From positions 1 through 5,478 of the forward strand of contig LJUY01000094.1 in the NCBI GenBank assembly GCA_001304015.1: 5,478 nt of DNA. Reading direction: 5' to 3'. Below the pieces are notes generated by a model. It saw nothing but the letters and a program-made list of their open reading frames with translations, ran no database searches and had not been told where the DNA came from. Source of the DNA: a candidate division Zixibacteria bacterium SM23_81. GTDB taxonomy: Bacteria > SM23-81. Position numbers and translations under genes: made by a program. The number at the start of each line of letters is the position of its first letter. The first letter of the stretch is position 1. Below are positions 1 through 5,299 of the stretch, piece after piece.

Positions 1-31
1 CCTACGATTATTGTCATCCTTTCCTTTGGCG

Positions 32-61
32 ATACGGGCGGTTCATGAACGCGCCCCTACG
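32..61. repeat. Decayed REP-like palindrome
   Basis: An imperfect inverted repeat centred on GTTCATGAAC (41-50). The inner arms GTTCA/TGAAC pair perfectly. The flanking GGGCG (36-40) then pairs with CGCCC (52-56) once G51 is bulged out. The right arm continues as CCTACG, while the left arm has drifted (GATAC). No T-run follows, so it does not look like an intrinsic terminator. From general recollection, palindromes ending in GCCCCTACG are dispersed intergenic repeats in several environmental bacterial groups; membership of such a family here is inference. The first six bases of the window are also CCTACG, possibly the end of a second copy that lies mostly outside. Confidence 0.55.
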
Positions 62-75
62 TGGAAACTTTCTCC

Positions 76-104
76 TTGACTTTTCCGCAAATTTCGTCAA
101 TATT
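76..104 (+). promoter_or_regulatory. Candidate sigma70-type promoter for rfaE1-rfaE2
   Basis: TTGACT (76-81, five of six matches to TTGACA) is separated by 17 bp from AATATT (99-104, four of six matches to TATAAT). Transcription would start near 111 and leave a leader of about 85 bases before the rfaE1 ATG. The -10 box is weak, so this rests mainly on the -35 box, the spacing and the position ahead of the first gene. The same TTGAC core recurs at 1788 ahead of the next operon. Confidence 0.4.
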
Positions 105-195
105 GCAGTATCCCGTTCGGGGAACTAAACCCATACAGTGGTGCACGTTCTGAATAGCCGCTGGCTTTACCGTTCACTCTATCCGCAGGCATTCT

Positions 196-1194
196 ATGGA
201 CAAGATTCCCCCGGTGCGCCTGGAAGAGATCCTGTCCGGCTTCACTTCCTCCCGGGTCATGGTCCTGGGAGACCTGATGCTGGACCACTTTTTGTGGGGT
301 CGGGTCACCCGCATCTCGCCGGAGGCCCCTGTGCCCGTGGTGGAGGTCAGCGACGAGACCACCCGGCTGGGCGGGGCAGCCAATGTAGCTCACAACATTC
401 ACACACTGGGAGCCACGCCGGTGCTGGTGGGCTTGGTGGGCGACGATCGGCACGGTGAGGCTCTGCGCAAAGCCATGCAAAAGGAGGGCATCGACACAGG
501 GTGCGTGGTCACCGACCCGAGGCGAGGCACCACCGTGAAGACCCGAGTGGTGGCCCACAGCCAGCAGGTGGTTCGGGCCGATCGGGAGGATATTCGCGAT
601 GTCGGGGGAAAGACCTTTCAGCAGATCCTGGATGGGGTCAATCAGGAGATCGATGAGGTCCAGGCCCTGATCATCTCCGATTACGGCAAAGGGGTCATCA
701 CCGCCGAGGTCCTCCGCCAGGTCCTGGGTTTAGCCAAAGAGAAGGGCAAGTTCGTGGCCGTGGATCCCAAGGAATCCCACTTCGAGTTGTACCGCGGCGT
801 GTCCATCATCACCCCCAACCAGAAGGAGGCCGGCTTCGCCTACGGCAGGCCCATCACCGACCAGGCCAGCCTGGAGGAGGTGGGCCTGGGGATGCTGAGG
901 CGGCTTGAGCTGGAGGCCCTGCTGATCACTCGCGGAGAGGAGGGCATGTCCTTGTTCGAGGGGGACGGTGCCCTGACCCATTTCCCCAGCATGGCCCGGG
1001 AGGTCTTCGACGTCACTGGAGCCGGGGATACGGTGGTGGCTTCCCTGGCTGTGGCTCGCACGGCTGGATCCAGCCTGAAAGAGGCGGCCCTGATTTCCAA
1101 TCACGCCGCCGGGATCGCCGTGGCCGGTGTGGGCACCACAGCGGTGAGCTTCGAGGAGCTGGCCAAAGACCTGAGGCGCTTGGCTGAGGACTGA
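196..1194 (+). CDS. rfaE1: D-glycero-beta-D-manno-heptose-7-phosphate kinase (RfaE domain I, HldE N-terminal type)
   Basis: This cytoplasmic PfkB/ribokinase-family sugar kinase phosphorylates D-glycero-D-manno-heptose 7-phosphate at C1, giving the 1,7-bisphosphate, on the route to ADP-heptose for lipopolysaccharide core. The 332 residues match the kinase half of HldE. Visible motifs in order are GDLMLD (25-30), SPEAPVPV (41-48), the sugar-binding [11 protein letters not shown] (57-67), SDYGKGV (161-167), DPK (190-192), TPNQKEA (206-212), TRGEEGM (245-251) and the anion-hole motif DVTGAGD (272-278), with D278 as the expected catalytic base. ATG 196 is the only plausible start: an in-frame TGA lies at 151 with no ATG, GTG or TTG between. 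The Shine-Dalgarno is weak (AGG at 187-189). The adenylyltransferase follows after five bases, so the bifunctional HldE of enterics is here two proteins. The GDP-heptose kinase HddA belongs to a different kinase family (GHMP), which these motifs exclude. Confidence 0.93.
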   Translation: MDKIPPVRLEEILSGFTSSRVMVLGDLMLDHFLWGRVTRISPEAPVPVVEVSDETTRLGGAANVAHNIHTLGATPVLVGLVGDDRHGEALRKAMQKEGIDTGCVVTDPRRGTTVKTRVVAHSQQVVRADREDIRDVGGKTFQQILDGVNQEIDEVQALIISDYGKGVITAEVLRQVLGLAKEKGKFVAVDPKESHFELYRGVSIITPNQKEAGFAYGRPITDQASLEEVGLGMLRRLELEALLITRGEEGMSLFEGDGALTHFPSMAREVFDVTGAGDTVVASLAVARTAGSSLKEAALISNHAAGIAVAGVGTTAVSFEELAKDLRRLAED

Positions 1195-1199
1195 GAGCT

Positions 1200-1676
1200 A
1201 TGGGACAGGTGGTATCCCGAGAGGAGCTGGTCAATATTCGGGAACAAGCCCGGCAGCGAGGCCGGATGGTGGTCTTCACCAACGGCTGCTTCGACCTGCT
1301 GCATCGGGGCCACGTCCGGTATCTGGGTCAGGCCAAGGCCCTGGGCGACATCCTGGTGGTGGGCCTGAACAGCGACGATTCCGTGCGCCGGCTGAAGGGC
1401 CCGGAGCGCCCCCTGAACGCCCAGGAGGATCGTGCCCAGGTCCTGGCCGCCCTGGAAGTAGTGGACTACGTGTGTATCTTCGATGAACAGACCCCGGCCC
1501 AACTGATCGAGGCGGTGGTGCCCGACGTTCTGGTCAAGGGCGGCGACTACCGTGCCGATGAGATCGTCGGCCGCGATACCGTACAGGCTGCGGGTGGCCA
1601 GGTGGTGGTGGTGGAGGAGCTAGCCGGCTTTTCCACCCAGGACATCATCGAGAGGATCCGTCAGAAGTACTGTTGA
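1200..1676 (+). CDS. rfaE2: D-glycero-beta-D-manno-heptose 1-phosphate adenylyltransferase (RfaE domain II)
   Basis: This nucleotidyltransferase of the cytidylyltransferase-like fold transfers AMP from ATP to D-beta-D-heptose 1-phosphate, giving ADP-D-beta-D-heptose. It acts two steps after the kinase upstream; the intervening phosphatase (GmhB type) and the epimerase HldD are not in the window. The 158 residues match a stand-alone RfaE2. The ATP-binding stretch [12 protein letters not shown] (27-38) contains the HxGH signature (35-38). GLNSDDSV (55-62), KGPERPLN (66-73), KGGDY (113-117) and the nucleotide-binding FSTQDII (144-150) follow. The start at ATG 1200 lies five bases after the rfaE1 stop, with TGAGGA at 1185-1190 inside the end of rfaE1 as a likely Shine-Dalgarno, so translation is probably coupled. 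A general glycerol-3-phosphate cytidylyltransferase is the alternative family member, but the KGPERPLN and KGGDY motifs and the neighbour favour RfaE2. Confidence 0.93.
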   Translation: MGQVVSREELVNIREQARQRGRMVVFTNGCFDLLHRGHVRYLGQAKALGDILVVGLNSDDSVRRLKGPERPLNAQEDRAQVLAALEVVDYVCIFDEQTPAQLIEAVVPDVLVKGGDYRADEIVGRDTVQAAGGQVVVVEELAGFSTQDIIERIRQKYC

Positions 1677-1700
1677 GACAAAGAGTTCGGTAAGGCTGCT

Positions 1701-1787
1701 TTTTTGATTTTTTCCATGTTCTTTTCCGTGTTTTCCATTTCTTCCATGATATTTTTTCCTATTCTCTATTTTTTCCATGATTCCTTC
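1701..1787. repeat. T-rich tract with repeated TTCC/TTCCATG motifs
   Basis: The tract carries seven TTCC motifs, starting at 1712, 1724, 1733, 1742, 1756, 1773 and 1781, with 9-base spacing in the middle. ATTTTTTCCATG occurs twice exactly (1707-1718 and 1768-1779). On the other strand it reads as GGAA units in an A-rich context. It separates rfaE2 from the promoter of the TPR gene. It may be a decayed tandem repeat. Its T-runs could help end rfaE2 transcription, but I find no convincing stem before them, and the AT-rich part next to the -35 box could act like an UP element. Both roles are inference. Confidence 0.5.
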
Positions 1788-1816
1788 TTGACATCGCCGC
1801 GCAGTTGTGCTATCGT
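1788..1816 (+). promoter_or_regulatory. Strong-looking extended -10 promoter for the TPR-peptidase operon
   Basis: A perfect TTGACA (1788-1793) is followed after 17 bp by TATCGT (1811-1816), which matches TATAAT at T1, A2, T3 and T6. TG at 1808-1809 with one base before the -10 box makes an extended -10. Transcription would begin near 1823, about 40 bases before the TPR gene start. An overlapping TATAAA (1816-1821) is a poorer alternative because the spacer would be 22 bp. AT-rich sequence lies directly upstream. Confidence 0.6.
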
Positions 1817-1853
1817 ATAAAACGTCTGCGGCGCAGGCTGTTTTTCTTTAGCG

Positions 1854-1867
1854 AGAGGATGTCCATG
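1854..1867 (+). promoter_or_regulatory. Ribosome-binding site that decides the TPR gene start
   Basis: AGAGG (1854-1858) lies six bases before ATG 1865 but directly abuts ATG 1859, leaving no spacer for the latter. This favours 1865 over 1859. A longer reading from TTG 1805 would overlap the promoter spacer and has no Shine-Dalgarno. Confidence 0.55.
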
Positions 1868-2755
1868 GAGAGCTCGCCTTACTCCCAGATGGCCAGGCTG
1901 CATATGAAACTCCAGACCGACGAGAGGTCCCGGGTGTTTGCCCGGCTGGCCGATCAGATGCGTCTCAGCGGACACGTGGAGAATGCCGTCGAGCTGCTCC
2001 GCAAAGGAATCCACTTCCACCCCAGCTATGTCAGCGGTCACATCGTCCTGGGCAAGTGCTACCTGGATCTGGGAAGCCTGGGGGAGGCCCGCGAGGCTTT
2101 CCTGCGAGCTCTGGCCCTGGATTCTGAGAACACGTTGGTTCTCAAAAGCTTGGGTGATATTCTCTGTCAACAGGGTGAGCTGGAGGAGGCCACCGAACAC
2201 TACCGGCGGGCTCTCCAGCTGGACTCGGCAAATGACGATATTCGGGAGGTGGTGGAGAGATTGGCGAGACAGCCGGGGGATCCTCTCCCGGCTGAGCCCG
2301 ACGAAGGGACGGCTCTTGCGGCCGAGGCCGCCGATTTCGACGACCTGCTCTCCGAGCAAAAGGAAGATGTGTCTCCATCTGTGGAGGAGGGATTCGTGGC
2401 CCCGCCGCCGGCCGAGCTGGCTGAGCTCAGCCCAGAGGAGACGGAGCTTTTGCGCGAGGAGCAGGAACAGGATGTGGGCAAAGGACCGCCCAGGGGCATG
2501 GCCACGGCCACGCTGGCCGAGATCTATTTTCAGCAAGGTCTCCTAGACAAGGCCATCGAGACCTACAGGAAGGTCCTGCGTCATCACCCCGAAGACCTGC
2601 AGGTCAAAGACCGTCTCAAGGAGCTCAGGGATATGTCTGCTTCCCAGGCGCGGCGTAAAAAACCCTCGCATCAGAAGCCTCTTCACATCCCCAAGCCTTC
2701 CATGGATCAGGAGACGGATGCTCCGCCACAAGCCGATGCACAGGAGGAAAGGTGA
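1865..2755 (+). CDS. Tetratricopeptide repeat protein with acidic linker
   Basis: This 296-residue protein is probably cytoplasmic: it has no signal peptide or membrane segment. Three TPR units sit near the N-terminus (about 21-54, 55-88 and 89-122), with typical patterns such as LGKCYLDLGSLGEAREAFLRAL and LGDILCQQGELEEATEHYRRAL. A Pro-rich, strongly acidic linker covers about 135-205. A separate fourth TPR follows (about 213-245, TLAEIYFQQGLLDKAIETY), then a charged tail, probably disordered, with a basic patch (RRKK at 263-266) and an acidic, Gln-rich end. TPRs bind protein partners; no catalytic motif is seen and the partner is unknown. A PPP motif (180-182) in the linker is a potential EF-P-dependent pause, of interest because efp lies downstream. 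It heads its own promoter and its stop overlaps the peptidase start, so the two are probably translationally coupled. No specific family or function is recognised. Confidence 0.85.
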   Translation: MESSPYSQMARLHMKLQTDERSRVFARLADQMRLSGHVENAVELLRKGIHFHPSYVSGHIVLGKCYLDLGSLGEAREAFLRALALDSENTLVLKSLGDILCQQGELEEATEHYRRALQLDSANDDIREVVERLARQPGDPLPAEPDEGTALAAEAADFDDLLSEQKEDVSPSVEEGFVAPPPAELAELSPEETELLREEQEQDVGKGPPRGMATATLAEIYFQQGLLDKAIETYRKVLRHHPEDLQVKDRLKELRDMSASQARRKKPSHQKPLHIPKPSMDQETDAPPQADAQEER

Positions 2756-3834
2756 GCCATCGCCTGGCCAGGTTGAGGGAGCAGTTCGGCGAACACAAGA
2801 TCGATGGCTTCCTGCTCATCGCCCCTCGAAGCCTCCGGTATATCGCCGGCTTCAGCGGCTCCAATGGCTGCGCCCTGGTGGCCGAAGATGAGGCGGTGTT
2901 CATCACCGATTTTCGATATAAGCTTCAGGCCCAGGAACAAGTCAAGGGGTTTGAGCAGCGCATGGCCAAGGATGAGCTTTTTAAGGACTTAGCCGAGCTG
3001 GATTGGTTTGGGAAAAAGCGACGTCTGGGACTGGAGTCCACCCATGTAAGCCTTCAGCAGATTCAGCAGCTCAAGGAGCTGCTGCCCAACACAGAGTTGG
3101 TTCCTGTCAAGGAGCTGGTGGAGGAGATTGGGTTGGTCAAGGAGGAGGGGGAGATCGAGAATATTCGCCGGGCAGTGGCGATCAGCGATGGCGTCTTCGG
3201 CGAAATTCTGGACCTGCTCCGGCCGGGAATGAAAGAGGTGGAGATCTGCGCCGAGATCGAGTATCGCATGAGGATGGCGGGCTCGGAGAAAGTGGCCTTC
3301 GACGCCATCGTCGTCTCCGGCGAGCGCTCCGCCCTGCCCCACGGACAACCCACCGAAAAACGGCTCCAAAAAGGAGACCTAGTGACCATGGATTACGGCG
3401 CTCGGGTAGGGGGCTACTGCTCCGATTTCACCCGCACCGTGGTTCTGGGCCAGGCCAACGGACGACAGCGGGATATCTACGAGGTCTGTCTTCAGGCCCA
3501 AGAGAAGGCTGAGGAAGCAGCCAGAGCTGGCATGCTGGCCTCGGAGCTGGACAGTGTGGCTCGCCAGATCATCGCCGCTTCCGGCTACGGAGACAATTTT
3601 GGCCACGGATTAGGCCATGGTCTGGGTTTAGAAGTCCACGAGGGGCCGCGCCTGTCGCCCAAAGGCCAGGTGCGTCTGCAGCCGGGCATGGTGGTGACCA
3701 TCGAGCCGGGCATCTATCTGCCCGAGGTGGGAGGGGTGCGCATCGAGGATGTGGTGGTCATCCGCGAAGATGGCTGTGAGGTGCTGACCCAGGCTGGAAA
3801 AGAGTTGATTGAGTTGGAGAGTTTAGAGAGTTGA
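2752..3834 (+). CDS. pepP: Xaa-Pro aminopeptidase (M24B metallopeptidase, YqhT/PepP type)
   Basis: This cytoplasmic dinuclear metal peptidase is expected to remove N-terminal residues next to proline or to cleave Xaa-Pro dipeptides. Of 360 residues, the N-terminal creatinase-like domain covers about 1-125 (SLRYIAGFSGSNG, ITDFRY) and the pita-bread catalytic domain about 135-352. All expected metal ligands are present: D214 (MDYG), D225 (SDFTRT), H289 (GHGLGHGLGLEVH), E318 (TIEPG) and E332 (RIED). The substrate-side histidines H197 (LPHG) and H296 are also present. The start is GTG 2752, overlapping the TPR stop as GTGA, with AGGAGG at 2742-2747. Aminopeptidase P and prolidase are hard to separate by motif; length and context favour the YqhT/PepP group found beside efp and accB. 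The natural-looking end KELIEL (350-355) is extended by ESLES, encoded by repetitive sequence that continues into the following heptad array. Confidence 0.92.
   Translation: MSHRLARLREQFGEHKIDGFLLIAPRSLRYIAGFSGSNGCALVAEDEAVFITDFRYKLQAQEQVKGFEQRMAKDELFKDLAELDWFGKKRRLGLESTHVSLQQIQQLKELLPNTELVPVKELVEEIGLVKEEGEIENIRRAVAISDGVFGEILDLLRPGMKEVEICAEIEYRMRMAGSEKVAFDAIVVSGERSALPHGQPTEKRLQKGDLVTMDYGARVGGYCSDFTRTVVLGQANGRQRDIYEVCLQAQEKAEEAARAGMLASELDSVARQIIAASGYGDNFGHGLGHGLGLEVHEGPRLSPKGQVRLQPGMVVTIEPGIYLPEVGGVRIEDVVVIREDGCEVLTQAGKELIELESLES
3803..3834 (+). repeat. AGTTGA-type repeats in the 3' end of the peptidase gene
   Basis: AGTTGA, AGTTGG, AGTTTA and AGTTGA start at 3803, 3812, 3820 and 3829, at 8-9 base steps. 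They encode ELIELESLES and the stop. The last unit supplies the TGA stop, which is also the first three bases of the heptad array. The repeat therefore spans the coding boundary. Confidence 0.6.
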
Positions 3835-3942
3835 TCCTAGATCCTCGATGCTGGTGAAAGAATATAGATCCTGGATCCTAGATGCTGGATCCTGATGAAA
3901 AGAATGATCCTGGATTCTAGATCCTGGATCCTAGTTAAAAAA
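3832..3942. repeat. Nested array of 7-bp NGATCCT repeats in three blocks
   Basis: Eleven heptads close to NGATCCT stand head to tail in three blocks. Block A (3832-3852) is TGATCCT, AGATCCT, CGATGCT. Block B (3866-3893) is AGATCCT, GGATCCT, AGATGCT, GGATCCT. Block C (3905-3932) is TGATCCT, GGATTCT, AGATCCT, GGATCCT. Each block is followed by a purine-rich or A-rich spacer (GGTGAAAGAATAT, GATGAAAAGAA, AGTTAAAAAA), so the heptad plus spacer forms a higher-order repeat of about 34-39 bp. Adjacent heptads are self-complementary (GATCC-T-GGATC), so the array can fold in many registers. The length and spacing do not match CRISPR. Function unknown. Confidence 0.85.
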
Positions 3943-3981
3943 TTGGCTGTAGAAGACATAAAGCGAGGACTATTAAGCATT

Positions 3982-4002
3982 GATGTTGAACATCCAACAT
4001 TC
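3982..4002. repeat. Palindromic heptads of a second sequence type (AACATCC)
   Basis: GATGTTG (3982-3988), AACATCC (3989-3995) and AACATTC (3996-4002) form three 7-base units. GATGTT and AACATC are perfect reverse complements around a single G (3988). The architecture, a 7-bp unit whose neighbour is its complement, is that of the NGATCCT array, but the sequence differs. Confidence 0.6.
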
Positions 4003-4023
4003 GGGAGTGAGATTTTAGTATCT

Positions 4024-4085
4024 AGATCGAGGATCAAGGATCGGGGATGGGAGCGGGGAATCTGGGGAGGAGCATCCAGGATCCG
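4024..4085. repeat. Second group of GGATC-type heptads
   Basis: AGATCGA, GGATCAA, GGATCGG and GGATGGG run in tandem from 4024 to 4051. GCATCCA and GGATCCG are at 4072-4085, after a G-rich gap. They share the GATC core and the 7-base step of the array at 3832-3942 but differ in the last two positions, so they look like a diverged or separately expanded relative. Confidence 0.65.
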
Positions 4086-4092
4086 GTGGGGG

Positions 4093-4120
4093 CTGAAAGC
4101 AATATCTATGACTTGATAAT
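4093..4120 (+). promoter_or_regulatory. Candidate promoter for efp
   Basis: CTGAAA (4093-4098, four of six matches to TTGACA) is followed after 16 bp by GATAAT (4115-4120, five of six matches to TATAAT). This would give a leader of about 53 bases before efp. An alternative reading uses TTGATA (4113-4118) as the -35 box, but no good -10 box follows. It is supported mainly by the good -10 box and by the long gap, which makes readthrough from the peptidase gene less certain. Confidence 0.35.
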
Positions 4121-4179
4121 CTCTGTTTATTAAGAACAATACGAATCCAGCTTCTGGAGAAAAAATTGGGGAGGGGTAG

Positions 4180-4740
4180 ATGGCCACGACGGCCGATTTC
4201 CGAAATGGGATGACCATGGTCATCGACGGTGATCTGTATAGCATCGTGGAGTTCCTTCACGTGAAGCCGGGCAAAGGTGGGGCTTTTGTCAGGACGAAGT
4301 TGAGGAATGTGCACACCGGCCGGGTCATCGATCGAACTTTTCGGGCCGGAGAGAATGTCGAGCAGGCCAGAATCGAGCGGCGGGAGATGCAGTATCTCTA
4401 TCGTTCCGCAGGCCAGTTCTTCTTCATGGACACCTCCACCTACGAGCAGATATCCATTCCCGACGAGCTGGTGGGGGATGCCGTCGATTATATGGTGGAG
4501 AATACCGCTCTTGAAGTGTTGTTCCACAATGACCAGGTCATTGGGCTGGAACTGCCCATTTTCGTGGAGGTGAGAATCAAGGAAACCGATCCTGGAGTAC
4601 GCGGCGACACGGCCTCAGGGGGCTCGAAACCGGCCACTTTGGAGACCGGCGCAGTGGTGCAGGTGCCCTTCTTCGTCGATGTCGACGATGTCATCAAGGT
4701 GGATACCCGCAGAGGTATCTACGTGGAGCGGGTGAAGTAA
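4180..4740 (+). CDS. efp: Translation elongation factor P
   Basis: EF-P binds the ribosome between the P and E sites and helps form peptide bonds at consecutive prolines. The 186 residues have the usual three-domain layout: a KOW-like domain I (about 1-64), OB domain II (about 66-128) and OB domain III (about 129-186). The tip loop is PGKGGAF (30-36), with K32 at the position modified in many bacteria; which modification applies here cannot be seen. The C-terminal signature ETDPGVRGDTASGG with KPATLETGAVVQVP (150-163) is intact. One deviation is D169, where the family signature usually has Gly before the acidic residue (NEGDVI; here DVDDVI). The start is ATG 4180 behind GGGGAGGGG (4168-4176 region). 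accB follows after 48 bases, a common partnership. Confidence 0.97.
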   Translation: MATTADFRNGMTMVIDGDLYSIVEFLHVKPGKGGAFVRTKLRNVHTGRVIDRTFRAGENVEQARIERREMQYLYRSAGQFFFMDTSTYEQISIPDELVGDAVDYMVENTALEVLFHNDQVIGLELPIFVEVRIKETDPGVRGDTASGGSKPATLETGAVVQVPFFVDVDDVIKVDTRRGIYVERVK

Positions 4741-4756
4741 ACAGAGACCCAGAAAT

Positions 4757-4788
4757 GGGCTCCCTTCAACCTTTGCAAGGAGAAGCCC
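4757..4788 (+). promoter_or_regulatory. Possible hairpin hiding the accB ribosome-binding site
   Basis: GGGCTCCCTT (4757-4766) can pair with AAGGAGAAGCCC (4777-4788), giving ten base pairs with A4781 and A4783 bulged and a ten-base loop (4767-4776). The 3' arm contains the whole Shine-Dalgarno AAGGAG (4777-4782) and ends directly before ATG 4789. If it forms, it would lower accB initiation unless opened. No T-run follows, so it is not a terminator. Folding was done by eye. Confidence 0.45.
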
Positions 4789-5253
4789 ATGAGAGAATCG
4801 GTGATAAAGCGGTTGATCAAGTTAGTCGAGGAGAGCCACATCGAGGAACTGGAGGTCAGCCGATGGGGCAGAAAGGTGCGCATCTCCAAGAAGGCGCGGA
4901 TCCCTTCGGCCCAAAATCCAAGCTTGACCGCCTTCCCAGTGGTCTCGGCCGAGCAGGTTCCTGCTGCTCAACAGGAGGCAGTGTCGGGTCTTCCCCAGGC
5001 TGAGCAGGATAACCTGGTGGACATCAAGTCGCCCATGGTGGGCACTTTTTACCGGTATCCGACGCCCGGGGCCGATCCTTATGTGGAAGTTGGCCAGGCC
5101 ATCGCTAAGGGCAGCGTGGTCTGCATCGTGGAAGCCATGAAGCTGATGAATGAGATCGAATCCGAGGTATCCGGGCGCATCGTCAAGGTCCTGGTGGAAA
5201 ATGCCCAGCCGGTGGAGTTCGGCCAGTCTCTCTTTTTAGTGCAGCCAAGCTAA
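4789..5253 (+). CDS. accB: Acetyl-CoA carboxylase biotin carboxyl carrier protein
   Basis: AccB carries biotin on a lysine and shuttles the carboxyl group between biotin carboxylase and the carboxyltransferase in the first step of fatty acid synthesis. The 154 residues match the family. An N-terminal helical and strand segment (1-35, [18 protein letters not shown]) is followed by a short Ala/Gln/Pro-rich flexible linker (about 38-75) and the biotinyl domain (about 77-153). The domain contains SPMVGTFY (81-88), thumb-like residues PTPGADP (91-97) and the biotinylation motif EAMKLM, with K118 as the acceptor. The ATG 4789 start has AAGGAG six bases upstream. Upstream efp is a common neighbour. 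accC, which often follows accB, is not directly downstream; a pilT-like gene starts 46 bases later. Confidence 0.97.
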   Translation: MRESVIKRLIKLVEESHIEELEVSRWGRKVRISKKARIPSAQNPSLTAFPVVSAEQVPAAQQEAVSGLPQAEQDNLVDIKSPMVGTFYRYPTPGADPYVEVGQAIAKGSVVCIVEAMKLMNEIESEVSGRIVKVLVENAQPVEFGQSLFLVQPS

Positions 5254-5299
5254 CTTCTCATAATTGAATCAGTTATCTTTCTATTACAGGGAGGTTATC

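Larger units (their letters stand above)
3835..4179. other. Long intergenic region between the peptidase gene and efp
   Basis: I find no credible gene in these 345 bases. They contain the NGATCCT array (to 3942), an A-rich stretch, the AACATCC palindrome (3982-4002), a second heptad group (4024-4085), a candidate efp promoter (4093-4120), a small hairpin TCCAG-CTT-CTGGA (4146-4158) and the efp ribosome-binding site. A 73-codon open frame from ATG 3895 is made of the repeats themselves (ILDSRSWIL) and is not supported as a protein. I see no intrinsic terminator after the peptidase gene. Confidence 0.75.

Noticed and set aside
112-121. Hairpin CCCG-TT-CGGG in the rfaE1 leader
   Set aside because: Only three to four pairs with a tiny loop; too short to call a regulatory structure.
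1677-1713. Intrinsic terminator after rfaE2
   Set aside because: T-runs are present, but I could not find a stable GC stem directly before them.
1805-1858. Longer N-terminus of the TPR protein from TTG 1805
   Set aside because: It would start inside the promoter spacer, upstream of the predicted transcription start, and lacks a ribosome-binding site. ATG 1865 has one at proper spacing.
1766-2536. Long antisense open frame opposite the TPR gene
   Set aside because: It has low-complexity composition with no domain pattern, and the + strand frame has clear TPRs. It is a shadow of GC-rich coding sequence.
3003-3512. Second + strand open frame inside the peptidase gene
   Set aside because: It lies in an alternate frame, and all peptidase metal ligands are in the 2752-3834 frame, which is unbroken.
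3832-3942. CRISPR array
   Set aside because: Repeats are 7 bp, the spacers are similar to each other rather than unique, and no cas gene is present.
3895-4116. 73-codon open frame in the intergenic region
   Set aside because: Its residues (ILDSRSWIL and similar) are simply the heptad repeats translated; it has no Shine-Dalgarno of note and no family resemblance.
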